The notes under the pieces: generated by a model | What the model was told of the DNA's origin: nothing | The model's input: only the letters and a program-made list of their open reading frames with translations | Database searches by the model: none | Assembly: GCA_963701385.1 (NCBI GenBank) | Contig: CAVOZW010000014.1 | Coordinates: forward strand, 248,001-312,000 | Direction of reading: 5' to 3' | Source: B30-G6 sp963701385 | Lineage (GTDB): Bacteria > Desulfobacterota > Desulfobacteria > Desulfobacterales > B30-G6 | Length of the DNA stretch: 64,000 bases | Part shown: positions 1-10,021 of the stretch, piece after piece | Numbering within the stretch: position 1 is the stretch's first letter | Layout of the letters: every line of letters begins with the position of its first letter | Made by a program: the position numbers and the translations under genes

Positions 1-2074
1 TTCAAATCCATTTCCTGTATTTCCGGATAGGATTCAATGATATCCGAGCAGAGCAGCAATAGATTGATCAGCGCCTTTTTATCATAAGGCGGATTGCCGC
101 GAATGCCGTTCAGGATCGGATAGGATTTGGTTTCTTCCATCATTTTCTTGGCCGATGTCCGGGTCAGCGGCAGGACCCGAAAGGCCACGTCTTTCAACAC
201 CTCCACCATAATACCGCCCAGGCCGTACATGATCACCGGGCCAAATTGATCATCGTTTTTCGTCCCGATGATGATTTCCACGCCTTTTCGCGCCATGGGT
301 GATACGAGGACACCCAGGATGTCTGCCTCCGGTGAGAAGTGCACGGGCGTTTTTGATGATAGTGGCAAATGCATCCCGGATCTGCTGTTCCGTTTTCAGG
401 TGGGTCATGACGCCGCCGGCGTCGCTTTTATGGAGGATGTCCGGCGACATGATTTTCAGGACCACTTCGTCTTTCATTTTTCCGGCAAAGCGCACGGCTT
501 CATCGGCGGTGGTGGCCAGCGCATCCTTGGGCACGGGTGCACCGTGCAGCCCAAGCAGCGTCTTTGGCCTCGTTCTCCAAAAGGGAGCTACGATGCTCTT
601 TCCTCGCTTTTTCCAGAATCGCTTTTCCTTCCGGCTTGGCTTTGGCCCCCCAGTTCATGACAAAGCTGGCTTTGGAATGGTACATTTTCAAATAATTGCC
701 GTATTCGGTCAGCACAGATATGCATTTGCATGCCACGTCCAGGGAATCGTAAACCGGAATATCATAGTAGCGCAGCAGGTCGAGTGCATGGGGCTTTTCC
801 GAACTATAAAGGCTGTGAACCACAATGGGCTTTTTGCCCCTCTTGACCATTTTTCCCATTTGGTGAGCAGCGTCTTCCTCCATCAGGGCCAGGCTTTCAG
901 CGAAACGGATGCCGTATCCACCGAACAGTCCTACCAGCAGCAGTCCCCCCACATTGGGGTCTTTGAGGATGATTCTGGCGCAGTCGGCAAACAGGGAGGG
1001 GTCGGCATCCGTGCCACCGGCCACATCCACGGGATTGGGCACCGATGCCGCAAAGGGCAAAATCTGTTTCAGTTTGTTGCGCGTTTTTTCCGTGAACTCC
1101 GGAATGTTCACCCCAAGATCACTCAAGATATCTGCGGCGATGGTGGCGTGCCCACCACCATCCGCCAGAATGGCAACGCTGTTGTTCTTGATGGGGGGCA
1201 GGCTGGCCAGGGTCTCGGCGGCGGGAAAAAGATCGTTCGAATTTTCGATCAAGATAATGCCGGCCCGCCGGAAAGCACCCCGAGCGACCTCGGACATGCC
1301 GGCCAGCGCCCCGGTGTGAGAACCAGCCGAACGTTTGCCGGTGATTGAGCGACCGCTTTTTAACAGAACCACCGGTTTGTCGATGGTGGTTGTGGAGGCC
1401 TGTTGGAGAAATTCCCGGCCCTGCCGTAATCCTTCGACATACATCAATATGGCCCGGGTATCCGGATCCTGCCGAAAGAATTCAAGGTATTCATGAAACT
1501 TGATGTCGGCCTCGTTTCCCACGCCGACATAATAGGAAAATCCCTTGCGACTCTTGAGTTTGGCTTCCGTGATCAGGGTCAGGGCCATGTTTCCACTCTG
1601 GGTCAGAAGAGCGATATTGCCCCGGGGCGCATCTTTCAATCCAACGAGGTTTAAGCCACTTTTTACATTCATCATGCCGGAGGTATTGGGGCCGATGAGC
1701 CGGATCCCTTGCTTACGGGCCGTCTCAACCATTCGGGTTTCCAGTGCTCGCCCTTCCACGCCCAACTCACCGAAGCCGCCGGCAATGATAACCGCACCAT
1801 GGATGCCTTTGAGACCGCAATCTTCCAAAATCGCCGGGATGGTATTGGCCGGTGTGGTAATCAATGCCATGTCCACGGGGTCTTCGATCGCCGATACCTT
1901 TGGATAGCATTTCAAGCCCAAGATACGATTTTCTTTTGGGTTGACCGGATAAATCTTACCGCCGAATTTTTCATCGATGAGAATACGGATGGCCTGATAG
2001 CCTCTTTTGGTTTCGTTGTTCGAGGCCCCGACGATGGCGACAGATTCCGCGTTTAAAAGCTTTTCAAGGGTCAT
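1..2074 (-). pseudogene. ADP-forming acetate/acyl-CoA ligase, frameshifted, cut by window start
   Basis: This is an acyl-CoA synthetase of the NDP-forming (ACD) class, which converts acyl-CoA, ADP and phosphate to acid, CoA and ATP. Residues 1-130 form the CoA-binding Rossmann domain (VAIVGAS near residue 14). The succinyl-CoA-ligase-like domains follow, with the phospho-His region around GSHTGALAG near residue 250. The ATP-grasp beta part begins near residue 500 but is in another frame: the reading changes near base 550 (LENEAK continues as LLGLHGAPVPKDALA) and again near base 330 (continuing ADILGVLVSPMARKG). After both shifts the sequence reads cleanly to base 1. Either the gene is inactivated or two single-base errors exist. 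An enoyl-CoA hydratase lies just upstream on the same strand, suggesting a fatty or aromatic acid degradation unit. Confidence 0.85.
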
Positions 2075-2091
2075 GCTACACCTTTCTTCGG

Positions 2092-2856
2092 CTAGTGCTT
2101 GCGATCTTCGAACGTTTTCAAGGCTGCCTGTCGTTCTTTGGTGGAGACGCAGGCCAGACAGGCCTCCACCTCATAATCCATCAGGGCTTCAAGGCTTGCC
2201 TCACTCCTGGCCATCAGCAGGCCTTTTTTAATCATTTTGATTGAAAATGCAGAATTTTCGGCGATCTTTTCTGCCATGTTTTTGGCTGTTTCCATGAGCA
2301 GATGGCCGGGAACACTCCTGTTGACCAGACCGATCCTTTCGGCTTCCTTGCCGGAAATATATTGGCCCGTAAAAAGAAGTTCTCTGGCTTTCGCCGGGCC
2401 GATGAGGTCCTGTACAAGGCGCATGGCACCGCCGGTAACGGACGAGGTAACCTTCGCCTCCGGAGAACCGATTTGTGCATCTTCTGCCGCAATTCTGAGA
2501 TCGCATGCCAGTGCCAGTTCGTAACCGGAGCCCAAGGCATAGCCGTTGATAGCGGCAATGGTGGGCTTTTCAAAACGGATCAGCTTTCTGGAGGCTTCTT
2601 GGAGCTCGGTGAGATAATCGCGGTAGTCTTCAATGCTGCGTGTTTTCGATTCTTTCAAATCGGCTCCGGTGGAAAAGGCCCGCCCGTTGCCGGTTACGAT
2701 CAGCACCTTGGTGATAGGATCGGTTTTCACGTCTTCCATTGCCGACTGTAAATCAAGCCACAACTGCTTGTTCATGGCATTCAGCACCTTGGGTCGATTG
2801 AGTTTGATGATGGCGATGCCATCCCCCTTTTCATAGAGAATACATTCAAGGTCCAT
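2092..2856 (-). CDS. enoyl-CoA hydratase/isomerase family protein
   Basis: This crotonase-family protein (254 residues, normal length) is expected to hydrate or isomerise an enoyl-CoA in the cytoplasm. The start is placed at MDLECILYEKGDG; a longer in-frame extension upstream looks unlike the family and runs into a repeat. The oxyanion-hole segments are visible: GRAFSTGADLKE near residue 63 and AAINGYALGSGYELALACDLRIA near residues 100-120. The second catalytic region reads IGSPEAKVTSSVTGGAMRL; the Glu of SPEAK fits the catalytic position. The gene lies 17 bases upstream of the acyl-CoA ligase on the same strand, so the two are probably co-transcribed in a beta-oxidation-like step. The exact substrate cannot be told. 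Confidence 0.9.
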   Translation of the reverse strand: MDLECILYEKGDGIAIIKLNRPKVLNAMNKQLWLDLQSAMEDVKTDPITKVLIVTGNGRAFSTGADLKESKTRSIEDYRDYLTELQEASRKLIRFEKPTIAAINGYALGSGYELALACDLRIAAEDAQIGSPEAKVTSSVTGGAMRLVQDLIGPAKARELLFTGQYISGKEAERIGLVNRSVPGHLLMETAKNMAEKIAENSAFSIKMIKKGLLMARSEASLEALMDYEVEACLACVSTKERQAALKTFEDRKH

Positions 2857-2897
2857 GGGTAACTCGCTTTTTGCATGTCGGGTTAAGGTTATTAACG

Positions 2898-3002
2898 CAA
2901 CTAACGGGATTCGGCGAACACGAAATGAATCATCCCCTGGCGCTTTACGAACTCGCCGCAAGGGCTCCTAACATCAGCGCCGGCCATAATGTTAAACAGG
3001 CC
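2898..3002 (-). repeat. R2 family repeat, copy 1
   Basis: This segment of about 105 bases, read on the minus strand, begins GCCTGTTTAACATTATGG, passes through GCTGATGTTAGG and ends near GAATCCCGTTAGTTG. A close copy lies on the plus strand at 26344-26447. Diverged relatives lie at 19500-19592 and 26208-26299. It sits just upstream of the enoyl-CoA hydratase start and probably lies in its leader. No protein is encoded. Confidence 0.75.
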
Positions 3003-3107
3003 TGGCTGTCAAATGACCACGTTTTCATATGCGATTTCGTGTTTTAGGCGCTGGTGGTGCAAATGCAGATCTTGTTTAAATCGTTTGCCGGTTGGTAATG
3101 TTTAGTT

Positions 3108-3235
3108 GAACCGCAACAGCGAGCGCAGTCCCCGTAGCTTGCTGCGGGGTTAGCGAGCGAATCTAAATTAGACAGAATTCCTTACGGTCGAAGATTCCTC
3201 GCAGATTGCTGCGAGGTTCTTCAATACTGTTTCAC
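3108..3235. repeat. R4 repeat with two stem-loops
   Basis: The unit begins GTTGAACCGCAACAGCGAGC and contains two hairpins: CCCCGTAG/CTGCGGGG near 3132 and CCTCGCAG/CTGCGAGG near 3205, ending GGTTCTTCAAT. The same ends occur inverted at 54058-54145, and a shorter related stretch lies near 35600. It fills much of the 500-base gap between the enoyl-CoA hydratase and the phosphatase. No gene is seen in the rest of the gap. Confidence 0.65.
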
Positions 3236-3421
3236 GCCGACCTTACGGCACCAAGCCCCTTCGGCAGTCGCTCTTGAGAAATGCTACAGAATGAAGATCG
3301 CAATGTCAACCCGTCAATTCGGAAAGGTTCTTTTTGGGAAAGTCCTTAGCGCTAAAATATGATTTGACCCCATTGAACAAGGTATCGTATATGATCTTTT
3401 AGTAAATTTAAAATAGTTTCA

Positions 3422-3447
3422 TCTCCCAACCAATTGGGAGAAGAGCC
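3422..3447. repeat. isolated 3' hairpin end of the four-helix-bundle element
   Basis: TCTCCCAA ccaa TTGGGAGA followed by AGAGCC matches, in inverted orientation, the GGCTCTTCTCCCAA end of the full elements at 16187 and 19602. No other part of the element is recognisable nearby, so this is a solo end. Confidence 0.6.
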
Positions 3448-3482
3448 ATAAATATTTTTTCAACCATAACGATAACAGTCCG

Positions 3483-4919
3483 ATGGAAATTAGATCTCCA
3501 CAAAATGAACTCAATAGCCTGAGGCGGGCCCAAAAAGCATTCCGGGCTCAGAACAAGTTATTTGAGAACCTGATCGAAATGGTGCGTTCCGCCTCAAGAC
3601 AGGAAATGCTGAAGACCAGCATGCAAAAAACCCTCGATGTTGCTCGTGAACTGTCCGGGGCCGAAAAAGGCAGTTTGTTTTTACTCAACGAACAAGGGGT
3701 TGTTACCGATAGTATTCTTACGCGTGGTGAGGTGCCCTCTGAACATCGCTTACGATTGATTGGAAGTGTTTTAGATCGCGGATTGGCTGGTTGGGTCAGA
3801 AAACATCTTGAAATCGGGCTTATCAAGGACACAGAGACAGATAGTCGCTGGCTGAGACTCCCGGATGAACCTTATTTGATTCGCTCCGCGTTAGCCGTAC
3901 CGATTGTAAGACACAAATGGCTGTTTGGTATTTTAACGCTTATGCATCCATCGCCCGGATATTTTAATCGTGAATCGATTGATATGATGCAAATCACCGC
4001 CGATCAGATGGCATTGGCTATAGAAAATACCCAGCTCTACATGAAACTCAATGCGTCTTACCGTTCTCTGGAAAATGCCAAACAAGCCATTGAAACATAT
4101 TCCAAGGCGCTTGACCAAGAACTGGAGAAGGGTCGCAAAATTCAAAAAGACTTTCTCCCCCATCAAATTCCACAAGTACCCAATTGTGAAATCGCCGCTT
4201 ATTTTCATCCTGCATTGCAATTGTCCGGTGATTTTTATGATGTATTCCTGCTGCCCGACAATCGTGTGGGTATCGTCATTGCCGATGTCAGCGGTAAAGG
4301 CGTCGGATCAGCCTTGTTTATGGCCCTGCTAAGAAGCTTGATCAGGGTTTTTTCTGGTCATGCCCAATTGCATTGTGCCCTCGAAGCTCACGGCGAAGAG
4401 AGTCTTGGCACGCTAAAAGATATCGAAAGCTTAAACTATACCAATCAATCAAACGCTCTCAACGCGGTTTCTCTTACAAACGAATACATTGCGCATGAGC
4501 ATGGCGAGGAGGGTATGTTTGCCACATTGTTTTTTGGCATTATCCATCCCTTGACAGGTGAGCTTTCCTATGTCAACGGCGGCCATGAACCGCCGATTAT
4601 CAAGGATGCCCACGGCATAAAAAACAGGTTGAAACCTACAGGGCCCGCGGTCGGAATGATGCCTGGGACACGCTACCAAATAAAAAATGTGCAGCTCGAA
4701 TCCGGAGACATTTTATTTGGTTTCACCGATGGCGTCACCGAAGCCAGATCGCCACAAGATGCGCTATACACCCGCAAGCGTTTTGAAGAATCGGTTGTGA
4801 AAAATTACCCCCCCACTGCAGCAGAAAGCATTGAAAATGTGACTGCGGATCTTTTTGAGTTTATCCAGAAAGCACCGCAAGCGGACGATATTACCATGCT
4901 GGCGATCCGCTGGGGGTGA
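3483..4919 (+). CDS. GAF domain / SpoIIE (RsbU-type) PP2C protein phosphatase
   Basis: This 478-residue cytoplasmic signalling protein has a GAF sensor domain at about 30-185, a coiled linker at 190-220 and a PP2C-like SpoIIE phosphatase domain at about 225-477. Metal-binding aspartates are visible in SGDFYDVF, VIADVSGKG, GFTDGVTEA and the C-terminal ADDITMLAI. Such proteins dephosphorylate anti-sigma-factor antagonists (STAS proteins) in partner-switching stress pathways, with the GAF domain sensing a ligand or light. No STAS or anti-sigma kinase gene is adjacent. The GIY-YIG gene follows after only 3 bases and is probably in the same transcript. No strong ribosome-binding site is seen before the chosen ATG. 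Confidence 0.92.
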   Translation: MEIRSPQNELNSLRRAQKAFRAQNKLFENLIEMVRSASRQEMLKTSMQKTLDVARELSGAEKGSLFLLNEQGVVTDSILTRGEVPSEHRLRLIGSVLDRGLAGWVRKHLEIGLIKDTETDSRWLRLPDEPYLIRSALAVPIVRHKWLFGILTLMHPSPGYFNRESIDMMQITADQMALAIENTQLYMKLNASYRSLENAKQAIETYSKALDQELEKGRKIQKDFLPHQIPQVPNCEIAAYFHPALQLSGDFYDVFLLPDNRVGIVIADVSGKGVGSALFMALLRSLIRVFSGHAQLHCALEAHGEESLGTLKDIESLNYTNQSNALNAVSLTNEYIAHEHGEEGMFATLFFGIIHPLTGELSYVNGGHEPPIIKDAHGIKNRLKPTGPAVGMMPGTRYQIKNVQLESGDILFGFTDGVTEARSPQDALYTRKRFEESVVKNYPPTAAESIENVTADLFEFIQKAPQADDITMLAIRWG

Positions 4920-4922
4920 GCA

Positions 4923-5192
4923 ATGAATGAGCAACAGTGGGTTGTCTATTTGATTCAGTGTTCTGATAATACCTTGTACTGTGGTATAAGCAAAAATTTG
5001 AAAAACCGCCTGGCAGTGCACAATTCAGGTAAAGGCGCTAAATACACAAGATCACGAAGACCCGTTAACCTAGTGGGTGTCAGCCCCAAGATGACCAAAA
5101 TCGATGCGCTGAAATTGGAGTATAGCGTGAAGCAAGTCCCTGCCGGACAGAAACTGTTTGAACTTTTAAAAGGGGAGGGTGCCATTAAATAG
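4923..5192 (+). CDS. GIY-YIG nuclease superfamily protein (UPF0213/YhbQ type)
   Basis: This small protein (89 residues) consists of a single GIY-YIG domain, the usual size for the UPF0213 family. The first motif appears as VYLIQCSDNTLYCGIS near residues 8-23. The conserved R of KNRLAVHNSGKGAKYT and the later E in LKLEYSVK fit the catalytic pattern. Family members bind or nick DNA, but a cellular role is not established. GGGGTGA of the phosphatase stop region serves as ribosome-binding site, so the genes are translationally close. Its 3' end faces the next, minus-strand gene across 12 bases. Confidence 0.88.
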   Translation: MNEQQWVVYLIQCSDNTLYCGISKNLKNRLAVHNSGKGAKYTRSRRPVNLVGVSPKMTKIDALKLEYSVKQVPAGQKLFELLKGEGAIK

Positions 5193-5204
5193 CGTAACGA
5201 AACC

Positions 5205-5800
5205 TTAGCGGATATGGGCCCTTAAAATCGCCAAACCTTCCTCCCGGGCGTGCAAAATCCGCTTCATTGCAATGCCTTCCAATTCCTGCCGTTCCAGGAT
5301 CAGTGCCGCCACCGCTTTGCGGTACAGTAAATATTCTTCCTTGGCCGAAATGTTCGCTATTACCGCTTGGGTGAATAGAAAGTCTTGAATCGGTCCATTT
5401 TTACCGTTGCGGTTTCCGAATGTTAAATCGACGCTGAAGGCCTGGTAGGTCAGAAAACAATGGATCATGGGGATATAGGGTAGATGATATTTGTAGAGGA
5501 TGGGATTGGTGCCCGTCACCAGATCTTCGGTCATGGCGTAAATAGCGATGGTTTTCGTTATGGGCAGTGCCAATTCTTCGCCAAGGGTCGCTATAACGGC
5601 GTGTTTGGTGGTGCAGCTGCCCATTCGTTCTTTGAAGAGGATTAGCAGGTCGTCCCGGTCGGTGTTGTATCCATAGGGCAATTCATGAACATAGTCGACA
5701 AGCCTCTAACAAGCTGTCTAGGCCAATATTCAGGAAATGTGTCGGAGACAAACCTGCCCGGCAATATTTTTTTATCTGGAAAGGCGGACCAATGGGTCAT
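5205..5800 (-). pseudogene. transglutaminase-like protein, frameshifted
   Basis: The clean part (158 codons, 5205-5681) carries GSCTTKHA, then IHCFLTY and FSVDLTFG, an ordered Cys, His and Asp set as in transglutaminase-like cysteine peptidases. The N-terminus continues in other frames: MTHWSAFPDKKILPGRF starts at 5800, IGLDSLLEACR follows after a shift near 5730, and YVHELPYGYN returns after a shift near 5695. Joined, the protein would be about 200 residues. Function is unknown; the fold assignment is an inference from the three motif residues. It overlaps nothing and precedes no obvious partner. It is one of several frame-broken genes in this region. Confidence 0.55.
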
Positions 5801-5871
5801 CATGTAGATGCTCCAATGCAAGGTGGCCTAGTTACCTTAATAAGCCAGCTCAAAATGGCAATTGGATAAAA

Positions 5872-6793
5872 TCAGGCCAGCATATCCTGGATAAATTGGT
5901 CCTTTTCCTTCCACAGCTCGTTGAGCCAGTTATGGAATTGGGCCCGGAAGGATCGGTCTGTCGTATAATCGCCCACGAAGATCCGCCGTCACCGGCATCT
6001 GTCTGACCCTGACCTTGATTTCGTGGATATCACCGCACAGAAAGGACCAGAAATTCTTGATGTTTTCTGGATAGACAATGGTGACGTCCAAAATGGCATT
6101 CAACTGGTCCCCCATGGATGTCAATACGTAACCCACGCCACCGGCTTTCGATTTCAGCAGGCTTCGATAGGGTGATTGCTGTCTTTTGTGCTTCTCGATG
6201 CTAAATCGGGTTCCCTCGACAAAATTCATGATGGAAATCGGAAATGTCTTGAATTTTTCACACGCTTTGCGGGTGATTTCCAGGTCCTTGCCCTTTAGGT
6301 GGGGCTTTTTTTTCAGTAACTGTTTTGAGTACCGTTTCATGAAGGGAAAGTCGAGGGCCCACCAGGCCTGGCCAAGGACCGGGAACCATATGAGTTCTTT
6401 TTTCAGGAAAAACTTGAGAAACGGTATTTTGCGATGAAAAACACGCTGCAGCACCAGGATATCCACCCATGACTGGTGATTGGCCAATACGAGATATTTT
6501 TCATTCAGGCTGAGGTCCTGAAGACCTTGTACTTTAAGGGACGTTTTGGATAACAGCTGCTGATTGATGGTGTTGGTGCCAACCCAGCCGGTGGCAAGGG
6601 CACTCAATCTTCGACTGCACCAGCTTCGAAATCTCGGCAGCGGAATCAGAAATTTCAAAATCGTCAGTAAAAAGAGGGGGGTGCACCAGAAAATGGTATT
6701 AAGGAAATAGCCGAACAATGATGTAAGGCCACGAAGGGTTTTGATAATTGTTTTCATAACCAATGTATAGACGAATTTGGTAAAAAACTTCAA
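5872..6793 (-). CDS. 1-acyl-sn-glycerol-3-phosphate acyltransferase family (YihG-like), C-terminal frameshift
   Basis: This is a PlsC-family acyltransferase, expected to acylate lysophosphatidic acid or a related acceptor at the inner membrane. An N-terminal membrane segment (about residues 20-50) is followed by the catalytic NHQSWVD motif near 106 and FVEGTRF near 190, the two signatures of the family. The reading frame as written ends IPLPGPIP-like nonsense at 5930. Shifting one base near 5975 gives RGDYTTDRSFRAQFHNWLNE and a natural end at 5872, as expected for YihG-like proteins. The last thirty or so residues are therefore frame-broken, by mutation or by error. The divergent lipoprotein gene shares its promoter region. 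Confidence 0.8.
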
Positions 6794-6799
6794 GGCCAG

Positions 6800-6826
6800 T
6801 TGACATTATGACATTATTTTTACAAT
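6800..6826 (+). promoter_or_regulatory. possible sigma70 promoter
   Basis: TTGACA (6800-6805) and TACAAT (6821-6826) are separated by 15 bases in the divergent gap between the acyltransferase and the lipoprotein gene. The downstream ATG at 6836 is very close, so transcripts would be nearly leaderless. That makes this assignment weak. Confidence 0.25.
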
Positions 6827-6835
6827 AATCGAACC

Positions 6836-8158
6836 ATGCGTTTACTTAGGTTATCACTATATGCTCGCTATGGCTGTTTAATTGGCTTGCTGGGTCTGTT
6901 TTTCGGGTGTGCCCAGACCCCTGGCGGGGCCATGACCGACAGCCGGTTGCAAGCGACGGTGACGGCCAATGGGGACACCCTGCAGACACCTGCAGAACAA
7001 TACGCCGGGGAGGTGCTTGCCTACATGATCCAGGTAACCCTCGGAAAGGCCGGGAACCCGAAACTTAGAGAAGAATGGCGTTCTAGGGGATTGAATCTGC
7101 CCCTGGACTTCAGCGCTATTTCGAACCTGATGCAGGGACCTGAAAAGGATCCACGGCGTGTAATGGTGCTGGACAATAACATCCTGGGACTATCCCAGGT
7201 GCTTTACCACTACGATAAAAGTCTGAACCTGTTCAAGGAAAGGGGCGGCCAGGAGTCCGTTTTTCCTATGCACCCAACTTCTTGCCCTCCGGCTGTTGCT
7301 GCTGCAAAAGATGGCTCGCGAAGAAAAAGTGAGCATGCTAGCGCTGATGGACAAAAAGGCACAGCTTCTGGATCCTCGTGTCACAGCATTCGAGATCGCG
7401 CTGGGTGATACCAACCTGCAATTTTCTGAAATGAAGCTCCTGAAAGATGTCATACAATCCAAACCATCTTTTATGGCCTACCTGGAACACCCTTTTGTCG
7501 TGGATATGCTCTACAGGATCGGCGCCGTTGCCATGGATTCCTATGTTCGGGAAAAGTCCCTGTCGGCCCGCTACAGTCGTTCCGCGCTGAACCGGGGCCG
7601 GCAAAAACACCCAACAAAAAGGCTGTGCAGATAGCCGTTCTGCCCTCCATGGTAAAATCGTTCGTCCATCAAGCCATCGATACCCATACCTATCCGTCCG
7701 GTTTTATGCCGGAGGAAGCTTATGCCAAGGCCATCGAAACGTTTCAGCGCACCTTGATTCGATTTTTACAGAAACTTGTCATGGCCCAGATGTTTGGTGA
7801 CGCGGCATCCATAGCGTCAGATGAACAGAAACGGCGCGATGTACGAGTGAAAGAATTTATCAAATTGCATTTAGAGGTCAGGTCCATGGATCATCGCCCG
7901 CTCGTCGTTTATCCGCAAAATGCCGAGAGCGTCATACAGAATGCGTTCAACGATTCTGATTTCAATGTGATCGTTCTGGGAAAGAATGTCTATCTTTCGA
8001 TGCATTTTTTAGACGTCGATACCTTTCCGCATGTCAACCGACTATACCTCGATATGATGGACATCCGGCATGGGCAGGCAGACTATGAAATCAGCCAGAT
8101 CAGTATGTTTGTGTTCAATCGCTTGAAACCGTTCATATCGTCACGCGATTCATCCTAA
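6836..8158 (+). pseudogene. lipoprotein of unknown function, frameshifted in two places
   Basis: The N-terminus is a clear lipoprotein signal (hydrophobic LIGLLGLFFGC with the lipobox Cys near residue 25), so the product would be membrane-anchored. The frame changes near 7265 (continuing LCTQLLALRLLLLQKMAREE) and again near 7600 (continuing KTPNKKAVQIAVLPS). It then runs to 8158. Rejoined, it is about 440 residues, mostly helical, with no domain I recognise. Each piece keeps protein-like composition, so the damage is recent or artefactual. The next gene, a glycerophosphodiesterase, is also broken. Confidence 0.6.
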
Positions 8159-8160
8159 GC

Positions 8161-8202
8161 CATTGTTAATGGATTCGTCAGGTGCGTGAACGATTCGGGT
8201 TG
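8161..8202. repeat. short R5 repeat (second copy at 43195-43236)
   Basis: The stretch around ATGGATTCGTCAGG.GCGTGAA followed by ATTCGGGT recurs near 43195-43236, upstream of a LIV gene. Both copies lie in gaps just after genes. It is too short to classify. Confidence 0.4.
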
Positions 8203-8258
8203 GACCCGCCGGGGTCATTCCGATAAAAAATACAGAATGTGATAGGATTCTTTCGCCT

Positions 8259-9064
8259 ATGAAAGCATTCCAACAGGTAGAGGCCTTGTTTCACTTTGTG
8301 GTGAACGATCTGTATGCCAGATTGCCGCAGCCAAAACCCGGGAAGCAGCCCTGCAAGGATGCAGGATCATTTCCCATCGGGGTGAACACGACAACGTTGC
8401 GGTGTTCGAAAATACGATGGCGGCCTTTGATCGGGCACGCGATCATGGCGTATGGGGCATCGAATGCGACATTCGCTGGACGCAGGATATGGTACCCGTC
8501 GTGTTTCACGATCCTGACTTGCTACGTCTGTTCGGCCATTCAATGACCATCGGGCAGACCAAGTTCCACCAGCTGAGAAGACACCATCCCCAGGTTCCAA
8601 CCCTTTCGGAAGTTATAACGCGTTACGGGAAAAACATGCATTTGATGGTCGAGATCAAAGCCGAAGTCTATCCGGATGCGGCCAAACAGCGACGGGTTTT
8701 ATATCAGGCTTTCTCCGGTTTGACTCCCGAGAAAGACTTACCATTTTCTGGCCCTGGACCCGCAGCTGGTTTGATATGCCGATTTTGTATCGTCTAGCGA
8801 CGTGCATGTCCCGGTGGCCCAGCTCAATTGGCGAGCATTGAGCCGTTTAGCGCTCCAGAAAAACTTGGCGGTATTGCGGGGCATTACCTGTTGATCACCG
8901 AGGCGCGTATGAAAAGGCATCACGACCGTCGTCAAAAGGTTGGTACCGCCTATGTTGGTTCAAAAAACAGCCTGTTCAGGGAGATCAACCGGGGTGTGGA
9001 CTGGATATTTTCCAACCATGCCTGTAGGATCCAGGATATCCTGAACCATGCTCTCCAGCGATAA
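8259..9064 (+). pseudogene. glycerophosphodiester phosphodiesterase, multiply frameshifted
   Basis: GDPD-family signatures are present but scattered over frames: IISHRGEHDN (the His-Arg-Gly catalytic start), VFENTMAAFDRA, then GIECDIRWTQDMVPVVFHDPDL with the conserved Glu, Asp and HD residues, and later HLMVEIKAE. Frame changes occur near 8320, 8740, 8775 and 8850, and the last part reads HYLLITEARMKRHHDRR to 9064. The intact enzyme would hydrolyse glycerophosphodiesters to glycerol-3-phosphate and alcohol. With four breaks, decay is more likely than sequence error here, although the whole 9-kb region is suspicious. Confidence 0.7.
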
Positions 9065-9155
9065 AAATCGTTCAGTTCAGAATTACAGGAAGGGTGAATG
9101 CTGGAAAGCGTGTTTGAGGTGTTACCTTTGTTTCTGAGACGACTTGGATCCGCTT

Positions 9156-9613
9156 TCACGGAGCGCTCCCGTCATATCCGAAGGCGATGTGCGTGGTTCC
9201 TTTGGGCAGTTCATAACTGTGCTTGAACGTGCGCTGGGTTGCGTCATCTGGCGGCGAGTTGTCCGTGGAATAGAAGGTTCTGCCGCTCCAGTACGCTGCC
9301 GTCCGGTGTAGAAAGGTAGATGTCCACAATCAGTCGATCCAGTAGGTTGGTGTGCTGGTTGGCACCTCCGGTAATGTCGATTTGACCTTCCATCGTCAAG
9401 ATATTTTGATTGACCTTGCCCTTGAACTCGATGCTAAGATTTCTGGCTTCCCATCGAATATGCAGGGGCCCCTGTCTGGGAATCATGAAGCAGATGAGGG
9501 GTCTTGATTTTTTGAGACCCAAAGGCATGTCCGAAAGATTGACAACCGGTCAGGATGCCGATGAACCCAACCAGCACGATGAACCACCGAATAAAAATTT
9601 TATAGGAACGCAT
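9156..9613 (-). pseudogene. small lipoprotein, frameshifted
   Basis: The start MRSYKIFIRWFIVLVGFIG runs to a lipobox ending TGC near residue 23. After a shift near 9530 the sequence reads LSDMPLGLKKSRPLICFMI and GKVNQNILTMEGQID. After another near 9280 it reads FYSTDNSPPDDATQRT and ends KGTTHIAFGYDGSAP at 9156. The joined product of about 150 residues looks like an exported beta-rich lipoprotein of unknown function. I recognise no family. Confidence 0.5.
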
Positions 9614-10021
9614 GCTATATCTCCTCAAGTCTCCTGTCTGCACAGCAGAACCATCGAGACCTGTTAAAGGTTATACACATAACACAATGCCAATCAGTTG
9701 GGAGAAAGGATTCCAGTTATATAAGCTACAGCAGGCTAACTATAATCATTGATTCTTCAAAAGCCAGCCAGATTTTCACCTGACTTAAGCGATTTTTCCC
9801 AAAGAGATGGGCCCAGATCTTAACGGGAAAGGGTTGGTAAAAAACCATACCATTGGATCCGATTGTCGGTTGTCAGACAATGTGGGTGGCTTTGGCGCTG
9901 GTGTCTGGGCGCCTGAGTTTCCCGACCAAGATGTGCCTCCTTCGATTCTGGCGGAGGCGTTTGCAGCAGACGGCATGGCCGTATGGCAGCAAAGATACAT
10001 CCCTCGGGATGATCCTATTTT
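9614..10021. other. intergenic region with partial element end
   Basis: CCAATCAGTTGGGAGAAAGG followed by ATTCCAG at 9690-9717 matches the 3' end of the four-helix-bundle element at 19612-19640, lacking the left arm of the hairpin. The rest holds a 72-codon open frame (9807-10025, plus strand) with no recognisable relative and no clear ribosome-binding site. I do not call it a gene. Confidence 0.4.

Noticed and set aside
299..1348. Long open frame (349 codons) on the plus strand
   Set aside because: It lies antisense to the acyl-CoA ligase, whose motifs are clear, and its own translation has no family-like pattern.
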